Positions 26,326-36,440 of a stretch of 64,000 nucleotides of DNA are shown piece after piece. Source of the stretch: Phoronis australis (taxonomy: Eukaryota > Phoronida > Phoronidae); assembly GCA_002633005.1 (NCBI GenBank), contig NMRA01000459.1:293502-357501 (forward strand). Reading direction: 5' to 3'. The first letter of the stretch is position 1. The number at the start of each line of letters is the position of its first letter. Position numbers and translations under genes: made by a program. Below the pieces are notes generated by a model. That model searched no databases, had not been told where the DNA came from, and saw only the letters and a list, made by a program, of their open reading frames with translations.

Positions 26326-26338
26326 TGACCTTTGACCT
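26326..26338 (-). promoter_or_regulatory. DR1 nuclear-receptor motif inside the satellite
   Basis: TGACCTTTGACCT is, on the other strand, a perfect direct repeat AGGTCA-A-AGGTCA, the DR1 element bound by RXR heterodimers, HNF4 and COUP-TF in animals. A perfect copy recurs at 27498-27510 and a one-mismatch copy at 27060-27072, in equivalent positions of the repeat unit. The motif match is direct; any function is unproven. Confidence 0.45.
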
Positions 26339-27497
26339 ATTTCACCTGATGGGATGACCCGAGTACTTAGAAAAGTAATTTTTTAAATTGCCTTATTGAC
26401 TTATACCTGTGCACCGAATTTGAAATGAAGAAGGAGTAACATTTTGAAAATTACATGACCTTTGCACCAAATGACCTCTCCCGGTGCAATATGGATTATG
26501 ATTATATAACGAATCAAAATTTATGTACTGCCGAAATATACATGCAGAATTTAAAGAACATACCTGCACCCATTTTGGAGTTATTATGCCTCAAAGTTGG
26601 TCGGAAGAAGAATAAGAAGAACTAGAAAGAATATTGTCACGGCGTGACAATAACGGACTCTGTGCGTGCGTATTACTGGAATTATTATGGGAAGTTACTG
26701 ACAGCAACCCGTTTACCAATATGAAAAGGAATTCTTTAAAATTGTAGGAGAAATTACAAATTAATATTTTGATGACCTTTCCACTAATTGACCTCTTCCG
26801 GTGCATTATGAGACCCGATGAGGGAGTAACTGTTAACTCGATTAAAAGTGTGGTTAATGCTAATAATCACAGATGTTTTACTTTAAGCACTTCAGAATAC
26901 AAGATGAATGAATTGGTCAAACTTTCAGAAGAAAAATACACTTAATGACTCCATGGGTGCACCAAATGACCTGAAAATTTAGAATTCAAGCTCAATCGCA
27001 CTTAGTAAACAGATACGTAATTCTGAAGTATCTAGCTCAAAATTTTAGTTTGCACTCAATGACCTTTGTCCTATTTTTCTGATTGGTTAGGCCTATTGCG
27101 AAGTACACTGTAAAGTAGGGTATTCACTTGGCATGTTGACTTACACCAGTGTGCTGGAATTGAAAAGAATTCCTTGAAAAACGTAAGAGATATAACATTT
27201 TGAACGTTACATGACCTTTGCTCTAATTGACCTGATCCGGTGTATTTTAAGCATCTTTAGGAGAATTATTGCAAAGCCAATGGAAAATGTGTTTAACGCT
27301 GAGAATCACAGTTGTCTAACGGTTACACATCAGAATACTTGCTGATTGGAAAGGTCAAATTTTCAGAAGAAAAATGCACCTAATGACCCCATGTTTGCAC
27401 TAAATGACCTGAAACTTTGGATTCCGATTTGATTTACCTGTGGCTATCAGACCAGTCAATTTGAAGTGTCTAGCTCAAAATTTTAGTTTGCAACTAA

Positions 27498-27510
27498 TGA
27501 CCTTTGACCT
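27498..27510 (-). promoter_or_regulatory. DR1 nuclear-receptor motif inside the satellite (second perfect copy)
   Basis: This is the same 13-base direct repeat as at 26326-26338, in the same repeat context ('tagtttgca' before, 'atttcacctgat' after). It was amplified with the satellite unit. Confidence 0.45.
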
Positions 27511-27804
27511 ATTTCACCTGATTGGATGACCCGATTACTTAGAAAAGTAATTTTTAAATTGTCATGTTGACATATACCTGTGCACCGAATTTGAAAAAGA
27601 TAGCTTTTAAAATAAAGAAGGAGTAGCATTTTGAAAATTACATAACCTTTGCACCAAATGACCTCTTCCGGTGCATTATTGAATATGAATATATAACGAA
27701 TCAAAATTGTTATACTGCCTAAAATCATATGTTAAATTTGAAAAACATACCTGCAACCATTTTGGAGTTATTAAGTGTCAAAGTTGGTCGGAAGAAGAAT
27801 AAGA

Positions 27805-28075
27805 AGAATAAGAGTAAAATTGAAGAAAACCCAGGAACAACAGAACTCTGCGCTTACACGCGCAGAGTAATAAGAATAAAATTGAAGAAAACCCAGGAAC
27901 AACAGTACTCTGCGCTTACACGCGCAGAGTAATAAGAATAAGAAGAATAAGAAGAATAAAATTGAAGAAAACCCAAGAACAACAGTACTCGGCGCTTACA
28001 CGCGCAGAGTAATAAAATTGAAGAAAACCCAAGAACAACAGTACTCTGCGCTTACAAGCGCAGAGTAATAACTTC
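27805..28075. repeat. Hairpin minisatellite, 4 units of 56-80 bp
   Basis: Units start at about 27821, 27883, 27963 and 28019, each 'tgaagaaaacccaRgaacaacag' followed by a palindrome and 'aataa'. The palindrome is ACTCTGCGC-TTACAC-GCGCAGAGT (9-bp stem). In unit 4 the loop changes to TTACAA, extending the stem to 11 bp; unit 3 carries a mismatch in the stem. Length differences come from variable AAGAAT runs between units. Confidence 0.85.
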
Positions 28076-28143
28076 TTGTGGACGTCCAAGCGATCAGTGT
28101 TAACGTGTACGGGTGTTACGAAGCGCCAAAGGGTTCCTAAAAT

Positions 28144-28197
28144 GTGCGCACCCAGCCTAAAATATAGGGGCTCCAATTTTTAACCACAATGCGTGCG
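28144..28197 (-). repeat. MITE family A, end fragment
   Basis: Read on the minus strand this is 'gagcccctatattttaggctgggtgcgcaca', the right end of family A as seen at 3965-3998 and 61930-61962. The rest of the element is absent. Confidence 0.6.
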
Positions 28198-28869
28198 CAG
28201 TAAACTTGAAACGTCCTTATTTTCGGGACACTATGTTTTACGAAGAGTAGAAGTTGATTTACACCGCTATGAGCGATTACCATGTTTAACAATAGACTTA
28301 GGCTAGGAATTTCATTATTTTTTAATAATGCATTTCATCAACAAAAGTATATACCCTTTACATTACAACCCAGAAATAGAATTAACATTACACCCGAGGA
28401 AAATTGTACAAATAAATTATAAGCTTATACAATGGATAACGATGTAGTTATACAAACTGGTGCACGCGCAATTATTCTTATGTTCATGGCCCAGGGTCTA
28501 ATCTTTGCACTCGAAATAATTTTGAGCATTTTCTATTTATTTTGAGCGAACTCAAGATAGGTGTCTATTATTCTGCACTCTAGTATGTCCTTACATGTAC
28601 ATGTATGCTTACGAGTTTCTAGACAAAGCCCAAGTTTGCACTTGGTGACCTCTAGAGTCGCGCTACAAACTCGAGCAAAAACTCGAGATTTTGAGTAGGA
28701 AGTCGAAATTTCGAGTTCAGACTCGAACTTGTAGCCTTTAGATAATCTGGGGGTCATTAAGTGCAGAGATAGAGAATATGTTCCCAAAAACACTCACATA
28801 AACACCTTGGGGGTATTGAACGAAAAGCTCACATTCTCACCTCACTGTGGTGCACGTGTTTAAAAGGTA
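28198..28869. other. No recognised feature
   Basis: This stretch contains runs of 'actcgag/gactcgaa' words at about 28665-28735 (a short imperfect repeat of ACTCGA). No gene is recognised. Confidence 0.35.
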
Positions 28870-29377
28870 CAAAAGTTAATTAATCCAATCAAAATTGTTT
28901 CTCGTCATTTGAAACTCTTTTCAAGTCTTTTGTGCTCCAGCACCTAGATAACTGCGATATCATACACCAGTCGTCGAGCGCAGGTACACTTCTCCAATTA
29001 GACCGATTACAATATCAGGCAGCTAAGTAGTCTCAACAGGAAAAAAACTAGCTACCCGTCATGAACTTGATGCATAAAAAACTATTCGAATAAAATCCTA
29101 TTTGAGTCTTACAACCGGCAATACATTAGACATGGACTCCGGCATAGTATCTCACATTCTATTCCACATTCATAGCTTTGGCCAGGCCTTTCGAAAATCT
29201 ACAATAATAGTAACTTGCATTGATAACTGGAGTGCCTTACCGACTAAAATAAAAGAAATCACCTCAGTTGTCTCACTTAAGCATAACTTCAAACAACATA
29301 CCAATGCTTCCGATTTGCCAGTGCCCTTAACATTAGTTCAACTTCCCTGCTATCATGAAATTAGCTTATACAGATGA
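28870..29377 (+). pseudogene. LINE C-terminal fragment (CR1/Jockey-like)
   Basis: After the reverse-transcriptase palm, LINE proteins of this kind have a thumb with a 'DYCDI..' box and a terminal 'WN.LP..i..i.s...FK..LK' motif. Here I read LDNCDIIHQSSSAG, LDRLQYQAAK (then a stop), and, further on, DNWSALPTKIKEITS with SLKHNFKQHT. Stops interrupt the frame, so it is a remnant. It may be the far end of the same class of element as 24775-25165. Confidence 0.65.
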
Positions 29378-29740
29378 AGGTGTGGATTGTTCCTTAACAG
29401 CGACAAATGTAGACACACTTTTAGGGACACTACGCCATTTTGTTGATGAGGAAACTTCCAGACACTCGAACAATACCCCGATATTAACAACGCTTACCCT
29501 GAATTCCGCAAAAGTTTTTGGTAAAATTGAGTTCTCGCTTAGTGGTCATAGAAAACTTGATTCTGGTAGCAACATGACTGTTTTCGAAAACGTTGCCAAA
29601 TTTCTATTTATTAACGGAATCATTTATTGCTGCAACTGTCACAGCTTAAAATACCACATTTGTACCGCATCTAAATAATGTGTGGTCACTCTTATTGGCA
29701 AGATATCGTGCAGCACTATCGTACGTATACATATATACAC

Positions 29741-29885
29741 AAAACGTATCGAGAGAGGCGTACATGAAGTAATATTCCACGAGACATTATTCCGCGTATC
29801 GACCTCGAGCTTCGCGGTCTCGGTCGATACGCGGAATAAGGTCGAGTGGGATATTACTTCATGTATGCCAATCGAGGTACGTTTT
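29741..29885. repeat. Long near-perfect hairpin (62-bp arms)
   Basis: The arms 29741-29803 and 29823-29885 pair over about 62 bases with only a few mismatches (core words 'catgaagtaatat' and 'ttccgcgtatcgacc'), leaving a loop of about 19 bases. It would form a very stable stem in DNA or RNA. The equivalent part of copy 1 near 10665-10735 is much more decayed. Confidence 0.85.
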
Positions 29886-30520
29886 GTATTTAACTCATAC
29901 GTTTCGAATTCCTAAGTTTCTTACATTTTTGGCAGATTTTTTTAGATACTTGACCCAGACTGTTCACATGGCGGATCACATCCTATATGTACACTGTATG
30001 TACTTGCGCGTTAGGTTGCAAGTTTTCTCTTGTAAAAGAAACAGTTTTAAAAGTAACGATTTATTTCTTGAAAAGAGGTAACAAAGATGAAAACAACGAC
30101 AACTGTGCATTGAACTTGTAACATCTCCTGGAAATAGTTAAAAAACAACATTTGATATTGTAGTTTCCTAGGAATCGGCGCCTGAGTTGCAGACGATATA
30201 GTATTCAGCAACTGAAACTGAGACATAAGTGTCATATAATTAACAGTTTTGTTCCAGATTTTACGTTTAGGGCCTGGTTGCATGTCGAGTGTTAGTTGCA
30301 CTGCTGCAACTGTATACTTTAAACTATATCCGGAAAGTTTGATGATCGAACCGACTGAAAACGTCGAGTCGACATTGACCTACCTTTTGAACTTTCCATG
30401 TCAGAGGTCACTGTTGAAGTAGTGCGGGAGGTGAATACGGAAAACTTTATTACATGGCCGTATTTCTCTCGACATATTCAACACGTATGGAATAAATTAA
30501 AATTACATTGTATATGTCTA
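29741..30520 (+). repeat. Interspersed repeat family D, copy 2
   Basis: This aligns in reverse complement with 10255-10745. A segment of about 160 bases at 30245-30405 is absent from the other copy, or was lost there. The left end is formed by the long hairpin described separately. Neither copy codes for a recognisable protein. Confidence 0.7.
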
Positions 30521-30640
30521 CATGCATCCGTTTTTAAATTCGCAATGGCATTCTCTTACTTACCATTGAAGTTATTGCCGCACTTGCATATTGTATATTT
30601 ACAGTATTTCTAAATATGTGCATTCATCTGCAAACTGATA

Positions 30641-30668
30641 TACATACATTCATACATACATACATACA

Positions 30669-30699
<31 letters not shown>

Positions 30700-30752
30700 G
30701 TACATACATACATACATACATACATACATACACACATACATTCATACAACAC

Positions 30753-30784
<32 letters not shown>

Positions 30785-30800
30785 GCGTGTGTGTTTGTAT
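30641..30800. repeat. Microsatellites (CATA)n then (GT)n
   Basis: About 100 bases of CATA units with a few interruptions, then about 45 bases of GT from 30752. Open frames through it (Tyr-Ile-His-Thr repeats) are artefacts of the simple repeat. Confidence 0.95.
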
Positions 30801-31049
30801 GAAAATTTGTAATTATTTAGGTTGATGCCCAGGTGTAATGCTTTCTAGCGCTTTCTGGGCTTAACTCTTATTATTCACATTTGGTATTTTCGTAGTAAAC
30901 ATTAAAAAATTAAGTGCATACTAGAGTTACACACTTATCCAAGTAGGCAGTTATCTACTAGAGCAAAGAATAACGGGCACTTGTCTTCGCACCAGTGTAG
31001 ATTAGCAAATGGCAAAACTAATTTTGAATTCAATTTTGAGTAAAAACAT

Positions 31050-31999
31050 TAGGGCCCGCTCATAGGAAGATGTCAGCAATGACAGACATCGCGTACAATG
31101 TCTGCAAGGATAGATTTGGAGTGATTGAGAAGCAGAAAGCCAACGAGCAACCAGCAGGGCCCAGTTGAAAACAAAGGAAAATAAGTGACATCCGGGCAGA
31201 ACTAAGACACCTTACCCAGGTCTGGAAGAGTGCTGACGACCAGGAGCAGGAAGACTTAGCGGCGTTGCGTGAGGAACTGAGGGACAGTTTGTTAAACCTG
31301 AGGCGGGGCGAGCGGAGAGACTTAGAAACCGACGCAAGAAGATAAAGGTTCATTAAGAATCCGTACATTTTTGTGAAACAGCTACTGGGTAGAGAGGTTG
31401 GTGGAAAGATGGAAGCCGCAAAAGAAGATCTAGAGGCTCATCTGAAGAATGTGCATAGCGACTCAGACCGCGACAGACTAGGCCTATTGCACCCACTCGA
31501 CTGGATGACCATCGAGGATCAACCAGACGTGCCCTTTGAAATGGGAGAGATAAAGCTATCTGAAGTGCAGGAAGTGGTTAAAAAGGCAAGTACAAACTCG
31601 GCACCGGTTCCCTCAGGTTTGTCCTACAAAGTCTACACGCAGTGCCCGCTCTTGGTGAGAAGACTATGGAAGCTATTGAGGGTAATTTGGAAAACCGGGA
31701 CACTCCCATGTGGATGGGACAAGGCCAAGGGTTGTTTCATCCCAAAGATATCAGCGGCGAAGGCTATAGAGGAATTCCTACCAATTTCTCTTCTCTGCGT
31801 AGAGTGCAAGATTTTCTTTGTCATAGTGTCGCGTCGCATGACAGCATATGCGTTGAGAAAAGGGTACATCAGCCCCCAGGTGCAGAAAGGAGGAATACCA
31901 GGTTATTACGGCTGTACAGAGCACACAAGCATTCTTTCTTTTCCTTTTTGACTAAAGCATGTTTTACATTTATTGTATTTTTATCCTCTTTAAATTAAG

Positions 32000-32049
<50 letters not shown>

Positions 32050-33795
32050 CTTTCGGAACTCATCAGAAAGCAACAGACTAAAGACTTAGCAATCATATGG
32101 CTTCACTTAGCGAACGCCTACGGATCAATGCCTCACCTGCTGATAGACTCAGCCATGAAGACGTACATGTATTATATTTCAGAGAAAGTTCTACTACTTA
32201 TTTGTAACTACTTCCAGAACATACGGATGACATTCACTGTGGGGTACTTCACGATGAACTGTCAGGCATTGGATAAGGGAATCAATAATATTATTTGTGA
32301 TGGGAATGAACATCTTAATTCAAAGAGCTAGTAAGGAATGCAGAGGCCCACTGTTCCAAGGGTCGAGACTACCAGTGATCAAAACATTTGTTGTTGGTCT
32401 GACCATTACTTTGGTGACCGCCAGCTTCACAGTCGGAGCAGCATGGGTGCTGAAGAAGTTGGCGGAGTTGATGAGATGGACGGAGAAGAAGTTCAAGGTA
32501 CTCATATCCAGGAGTCTGGTGTTGGCAAAGAGGATTAGTTAGTCATCATGATACTTTCAGCATTGACGGTGAATCCATTCCATCTCTGGACAAGAAGCCA
32601 TTAAAATACCTAGGTAGGAATTATGACACCACGGTGAGGGATTCCAACAATAGCCGTGCTACCATGCGTATGAGGGCGGACAACCTGAGGAAGATCGACG
32701 TGAGTGGACTTCGAGGAAGATACAGGGTTTGGTGTTACCAATTTGGGTTGCAGCCGAAACTGGCGTGGTCTCTGATTATCTACAACATACCCCTGACCAC
32801 CGTGGAATGGATGGAGAGGAAAGTCAACGCAGTCTTGAGAAAATGGTTGGGAGTACCACCAGGCTTTACGCCGAGTGTGGGTCTACACAGCAAGTCAGCA
32901 GCAGTTGCCTTACCAAGGTCGCTGGTAGCGGAGTTCAAGGTGGGGAAAGCTAGAGCCTGGATGACGTTGAGAGACACTAATGAAAACTTGGTGAGAAGTG
33001 CCAGAGTAGAGACCACAGCAGGTACAACGTGGGAAGCAGCAGCGGCTGTAGCGGAGGCAGAGAGCAGACTGCGGCACAAGGATATAGTCGGAACAGTGTG
33101 CGTAGGTAGGCAAGGGCTAGGCTTCGTACCAGCGAGGAGGTGGAAGACAACAAAAGGAAAGGAACTCTGAGATATGGTGCTTCAGGAGATACACATTGCT
33201 GAGGAGGAGAAAAGAGGTGCAATAGCAGGCTTAAAGAAGCAGGGTGACATGGACGACGTGGGATGGCTGTTTGAGAAAGAAGATCACTCCAAAGAATCTG
33301 TTGTCATCACAAAGTCAGAGACTCAGCTATGCTTTGCTTAGAGTAGAGTATTATCAACTTCCCACACCGAGGAACTTGAGTCTGTGTTGGAAATCTGAAG
33401 ACGACAGATGTGACAGGAGAACTTTACAGCACATACTGTCATATCGTGCAAAGCAGCATTAGCAGAGGGAAAGTACACCTGGCGGCATAACCAAGTGCTG
33501 AAGGCCCTGTCACATATCCTGGACATCGATAGGAGAGCGAAGAAAAAGATCAGCAGTGGAAGAGGAAATCGTCACCAGGGTTTATTCCACGAGTCAAGCG
33601 ACTGCAAGATGACGGTAGATCTACGAAGTCGAGCGGTTTTCCCAACATACATAGCAGTGACAGCAGGCCTGAAATAGTTTTGTGGTCGGACAGCCTAAAG
33701 GAATTAGCCATAATAGAACTAACAGTGCCATGGAAGACAAGGATCGATGAAGCCAACGAAAGCAAGACACTGAAGTATGAAGGTTTGATATCGGT
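31050..33795 (+). pseudogene. R2-like non-LTR retrotransposon, 5' part (dead)
   Basis: This is the remnant of a single-ORF retrotransposon of the kind with a C-terminal restriction-like endonuclease, often annotated as type-1 or R2-like. In order I read: an N-terminal Arg/Glu-rich region (31070-31345), FVKQLLGREVGG, KLSEVQEVVKKAS, the reverse-transcriptase fingers (PISLLCVECKIFF, VQKGGIPGYYG, 31560-31930), motif A as WLHLANAYGS (32098-32127), a motif C region as FVVGL (32387-32401), the thumb (32634-33170), then NILVEVG-type and PEIVLWS...IIELTVPW endonuclease blocks (33669-33740). Motif A has His where the catalytic Asp is expected (32104-32106), and the FxDD box reads FVVG, so polymerase activity is lost. 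There are many stops and frameshifts. It is interrupted by two later insertions and continues at 36069. Confidence 0.85.
31939..32048 (+). mobile_element. Short TTA-tailed retroposon insert with TCTTTC target duplication
   Basis: This 110-bp segment interrupts the R2-like reading frame between EHTSIL and ELIRKQ. The R2-like sequence resumes in frame context right after it. TCTTTC is present at both edges (31933-31938 and 32049-32054). The insert ends in about 50 bases of (TTA)n, as 3' ends of some LINEs do. It is probably an extremely 5'-truncated LINE. Confidence 0.65.
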
Positions 33796-36068
33796 GCATT
33801 TTTTAATAATTTTATTCTTCAACAATATACACTCATAATTTTTTAAAGGTGAAAGGGTGAACAAGGAAAAGGGGTAAGGACTTTCACTCACACACTCACA
33901 CACTCATTCACACACTTCATCATTTAATAATAATACCACTAAACAATATATGAATTAAATATATTACAGATATTACAGATCAATTGCATGGCAGCACTGA
34001 GGCTCTCCCACATTTTAATATTAATATTGTCCGGTTCTTTTTGTGTTTGATAATTAAATATTGTAGTTTTAACATATTTTAACATGAATAACTTAAGGGC
34101 AGACCAATCTGAATTCAACTGCTGTTGGCTACGTACATGTAAATAAATAAAATATTGGGCGATAGTGATATCATAATTAATCAACAGGGAGAATTCAGAA
34201 CTTAAATGGCAAAACATAAATTCATTCTTGGTTATTCTGACGTTTTCCTTAAGGGAAGATGTCAAAATATCCTGAACATTAATCAACAACCTTTGCACTA
34301 CATCGCAATGGAAAAACATGTGTTCAGTATTCTGTACTAGACTACAATAGGGACATTTATCTGAACTAACAATCTTCATCTTATACAACAAAGAGTTAGT
34401 ATGCACTCTGTTATGTAACAACATATACTAAAAAGATCTAATGCATGGTCCGAGGGGAAGTGTCAAAGGCAAGGAATAAATTTTTCGGATATCTTGTTTG
34501 GAGTAATGCTGCAACAACTTTTCATACTTGTCTGGTTTTTTGCAATACTTTTGTAACAAAATACTCTTGATTTTTTCTTTTCCAATTTTATTATAATGTA
34601 AGCAAATTTTATTGTTGCCGCCAACCAATCGCTGATGACCTTGATCAATTTTTCTAGATAAAATAATACATATTGAATTAAAACTCAGAATTTGAGAACT
34701 TAACAATTAATATTTTGCCTTGAGCACCTCCCACGATAAAAGTTTATTTTCAGCATCAAGAAAGTCATTGATGAAACATAGCTCATTCTTAGCCAACTTT
34801 ATAATATAATGACTTATTATTAAGTGTTATATCTCTGTTATGCCATATAATCTGATCACAAAGAGGCACATCTTTAAAAGCATTATGATTCAACTGCTCA
34901 CTCACCGACAAAACCTCTCTATACAAAACATCATTTACCGTTCTAAATAGTTTGCTTACTTTAAAATTACATGACCACAACAGTTCACTACCGTAATTCT
35001 TGAGGATATATTGTGGATAAAACTTCCAACTTCCACATTCAGAAGACGGAAGTCTTTTAACCCAGTTGACTAAAAGGCTTTCCTTTATAAGGGTCATGTC
35101 AGGGACTTTTAAACCACCATCTTCATGAGAGACCATTGCAACGCTTTTCTTTATTTTAGGTGGTTTCCCAGCCCAAATAAAATCATTTAAAATTTTATCT
35201 ATTCCTTTGCACAAATCCCTTGTTAATCCAAGGACAGATATAACGTGAATTAATTTGGATAATGCAAAAGCTTTAGTTACGACAATTCTTCCCTTAATGG
35301 TTAATTTTCTTGTTTTCCAAATATTTAGAACTTTCGTAAGTTCCGAAATTTTTTCTTCAAAATTTTGCCCATTTTTTCATATTTACCGAAGAAAACACCC
35401 AGACATTTAATATTTCTTTATGGCCAATTTATATCATGCATTTTCTTAAGATCAGACTGGTGGCCTCAGAACATTCCTTCGCATTTTCGCTTATTAAATT
35501 GAAGACCAGACAAGTCACCAAATATTGTGAGAAACTTAAAGCATTCTGTTCCGGACATTTCATCCTGAATAAATAAAATCGTGTCATCAGCGTACTGGTC
35601 TGACTTCATGCCCATCAATACACAATCCTTTGATTAAGGGGTTACTGCTAATGTAATGACTCATGAGCTCCACACATAGTATAAACAATTGACTACTGAA
35701 GGGGTCCTCTTGACGAAGGCCTTTCTTGACATTAAAAGAACCACATGTAAATCCGTTGTTTTGAACACAAGACCCAATATCTTTATATATTGTTTTTATA
35801 CGTTGAATAAATTTGGGACCAAATTTAAAGGCCAGAAGGGTTTTCTGAAAAAAGGACCAATTTAAACTATCACACGCTTTCTTAAAATCTAAGAATATAA
35901 TTTTTCCATTGAGATTGTTATATGCATAATACGATATTATGTCCTGTATTAATCTAATATTTTGACCAATAAATCGTTTTGAAACTGACGTTTGGTCTGG
36001 ATGAATGAGCTTATGAATGTACTTATTTAGTCGGTTGGCAATAACCTTAGTTTGTTAATAATTTGTAG
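33796..36068 (-). mobile_element. Tx1/L1-like LINE, 5'-truncated, inserted into the R2-like element
   Basis: On the minus strand from 36060 downwards I read a reverse transcriptase: FLDFKKACDSLNW (motif A), KKGLRQEDPFSSQLFILCVE (motif B), SDQYADDTILF (motif C, intact, near 35600-35580), then IWKTRKLTIKGRI, DFIWAGKPPKIKK (about 35170), and a zinc-ribbon tail with CPYC...H...C (33939-34424). This order fits the L1/Tx1 group. The catalytic aspartates of motifs A and C are present, but frameshifts or stops occur (for example near 35375, 34790 and 34427), so the copy is inactive. It lacks everything before the palm, so it is 5'-truncated. CGGT lies at both edges (33792-33795 and 36069-36072), a short possible target duplication or microhomology. 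Confidence 0.82.
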
Positions 36069-36440
36069 CGGTACATGACTGCACAGACAATGAGTGGAAG
36101 TGTTACAACATCCTGGTGGAAGTTGGCTGTAGAGGATTTACCACCAAGAGCTTATGGAGTTTGGCGATGATTTTGTGGCTTTCAAGACATCACGGATAGA
36201 GCTGTTTAAGACCTTTTCAGCAACAGCGGAAGCAGCTTCAACATACATCTAGCTGCAAAGAAGAAACATCTGGCAACATGACCGTCGTAAGACCTGAGGT
36301 ATGGATCCACCTCAGGGGGCCTGGGTTTTGGAGGTCGTACTGGATCAGGGCCGAAACGACCAATGACGATCATTCCTAACCACGAGCGACGGTCAGCAGC
36401 AACGACACCGCTGTTTACAAGTAAGTAAGTAGACCCGGGC
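36069..36440 (+). pseudogene. R2-like non-LTR retrotransposon, 3' part
   Basis: The frame broken at 33795 resumes here: VHDCTDNEW, then ILVEVGCRGFTTKSLWSL, the end of the endonuclease region. A 3' untranslated stretch follows, ending in 'aagtaagtaagta' near 36420. The joined order (KYEGLIS before the insert, VHDCTDN after) shows that both parts are one element. Confidence 0.82.

Larger units (their letters stand above)
25868..27800. repeat. Tandem satellite, irregular 320-440 bp units in a ~755 bp higher-order period
   Basis: The marker 'gacctcttccggtgca' or close variants recurs at about 26036, 26471, 26790, 27230 and 27659. A larger unit starting near 25868 ('aaagattattgccacggcgagaca') recurs near 26625 with roughly 95% identity. 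Other recurring words are 'catgggtgcacca', 'tagctcaaaattttagtttgca' and 'tgacctttgacct'. The array has no coding. It lies directly upstream of a hairpin minisatellite that shares the 'actctgcgcg' word. Confidence 0.8.

Noticed and set aside
27805-28075. CRISPR-like array (palindromic repeats with spacers)
   Set aside because: Units are 56-80 bp tandem copies with the same content throughout and no unique spacers, in a eukaryotic genome.
30616-30825. Open frame of Tyr-Ile-His-Thr repeats
   Set aside because: It is the translation of the CATA and GT microsatellites.
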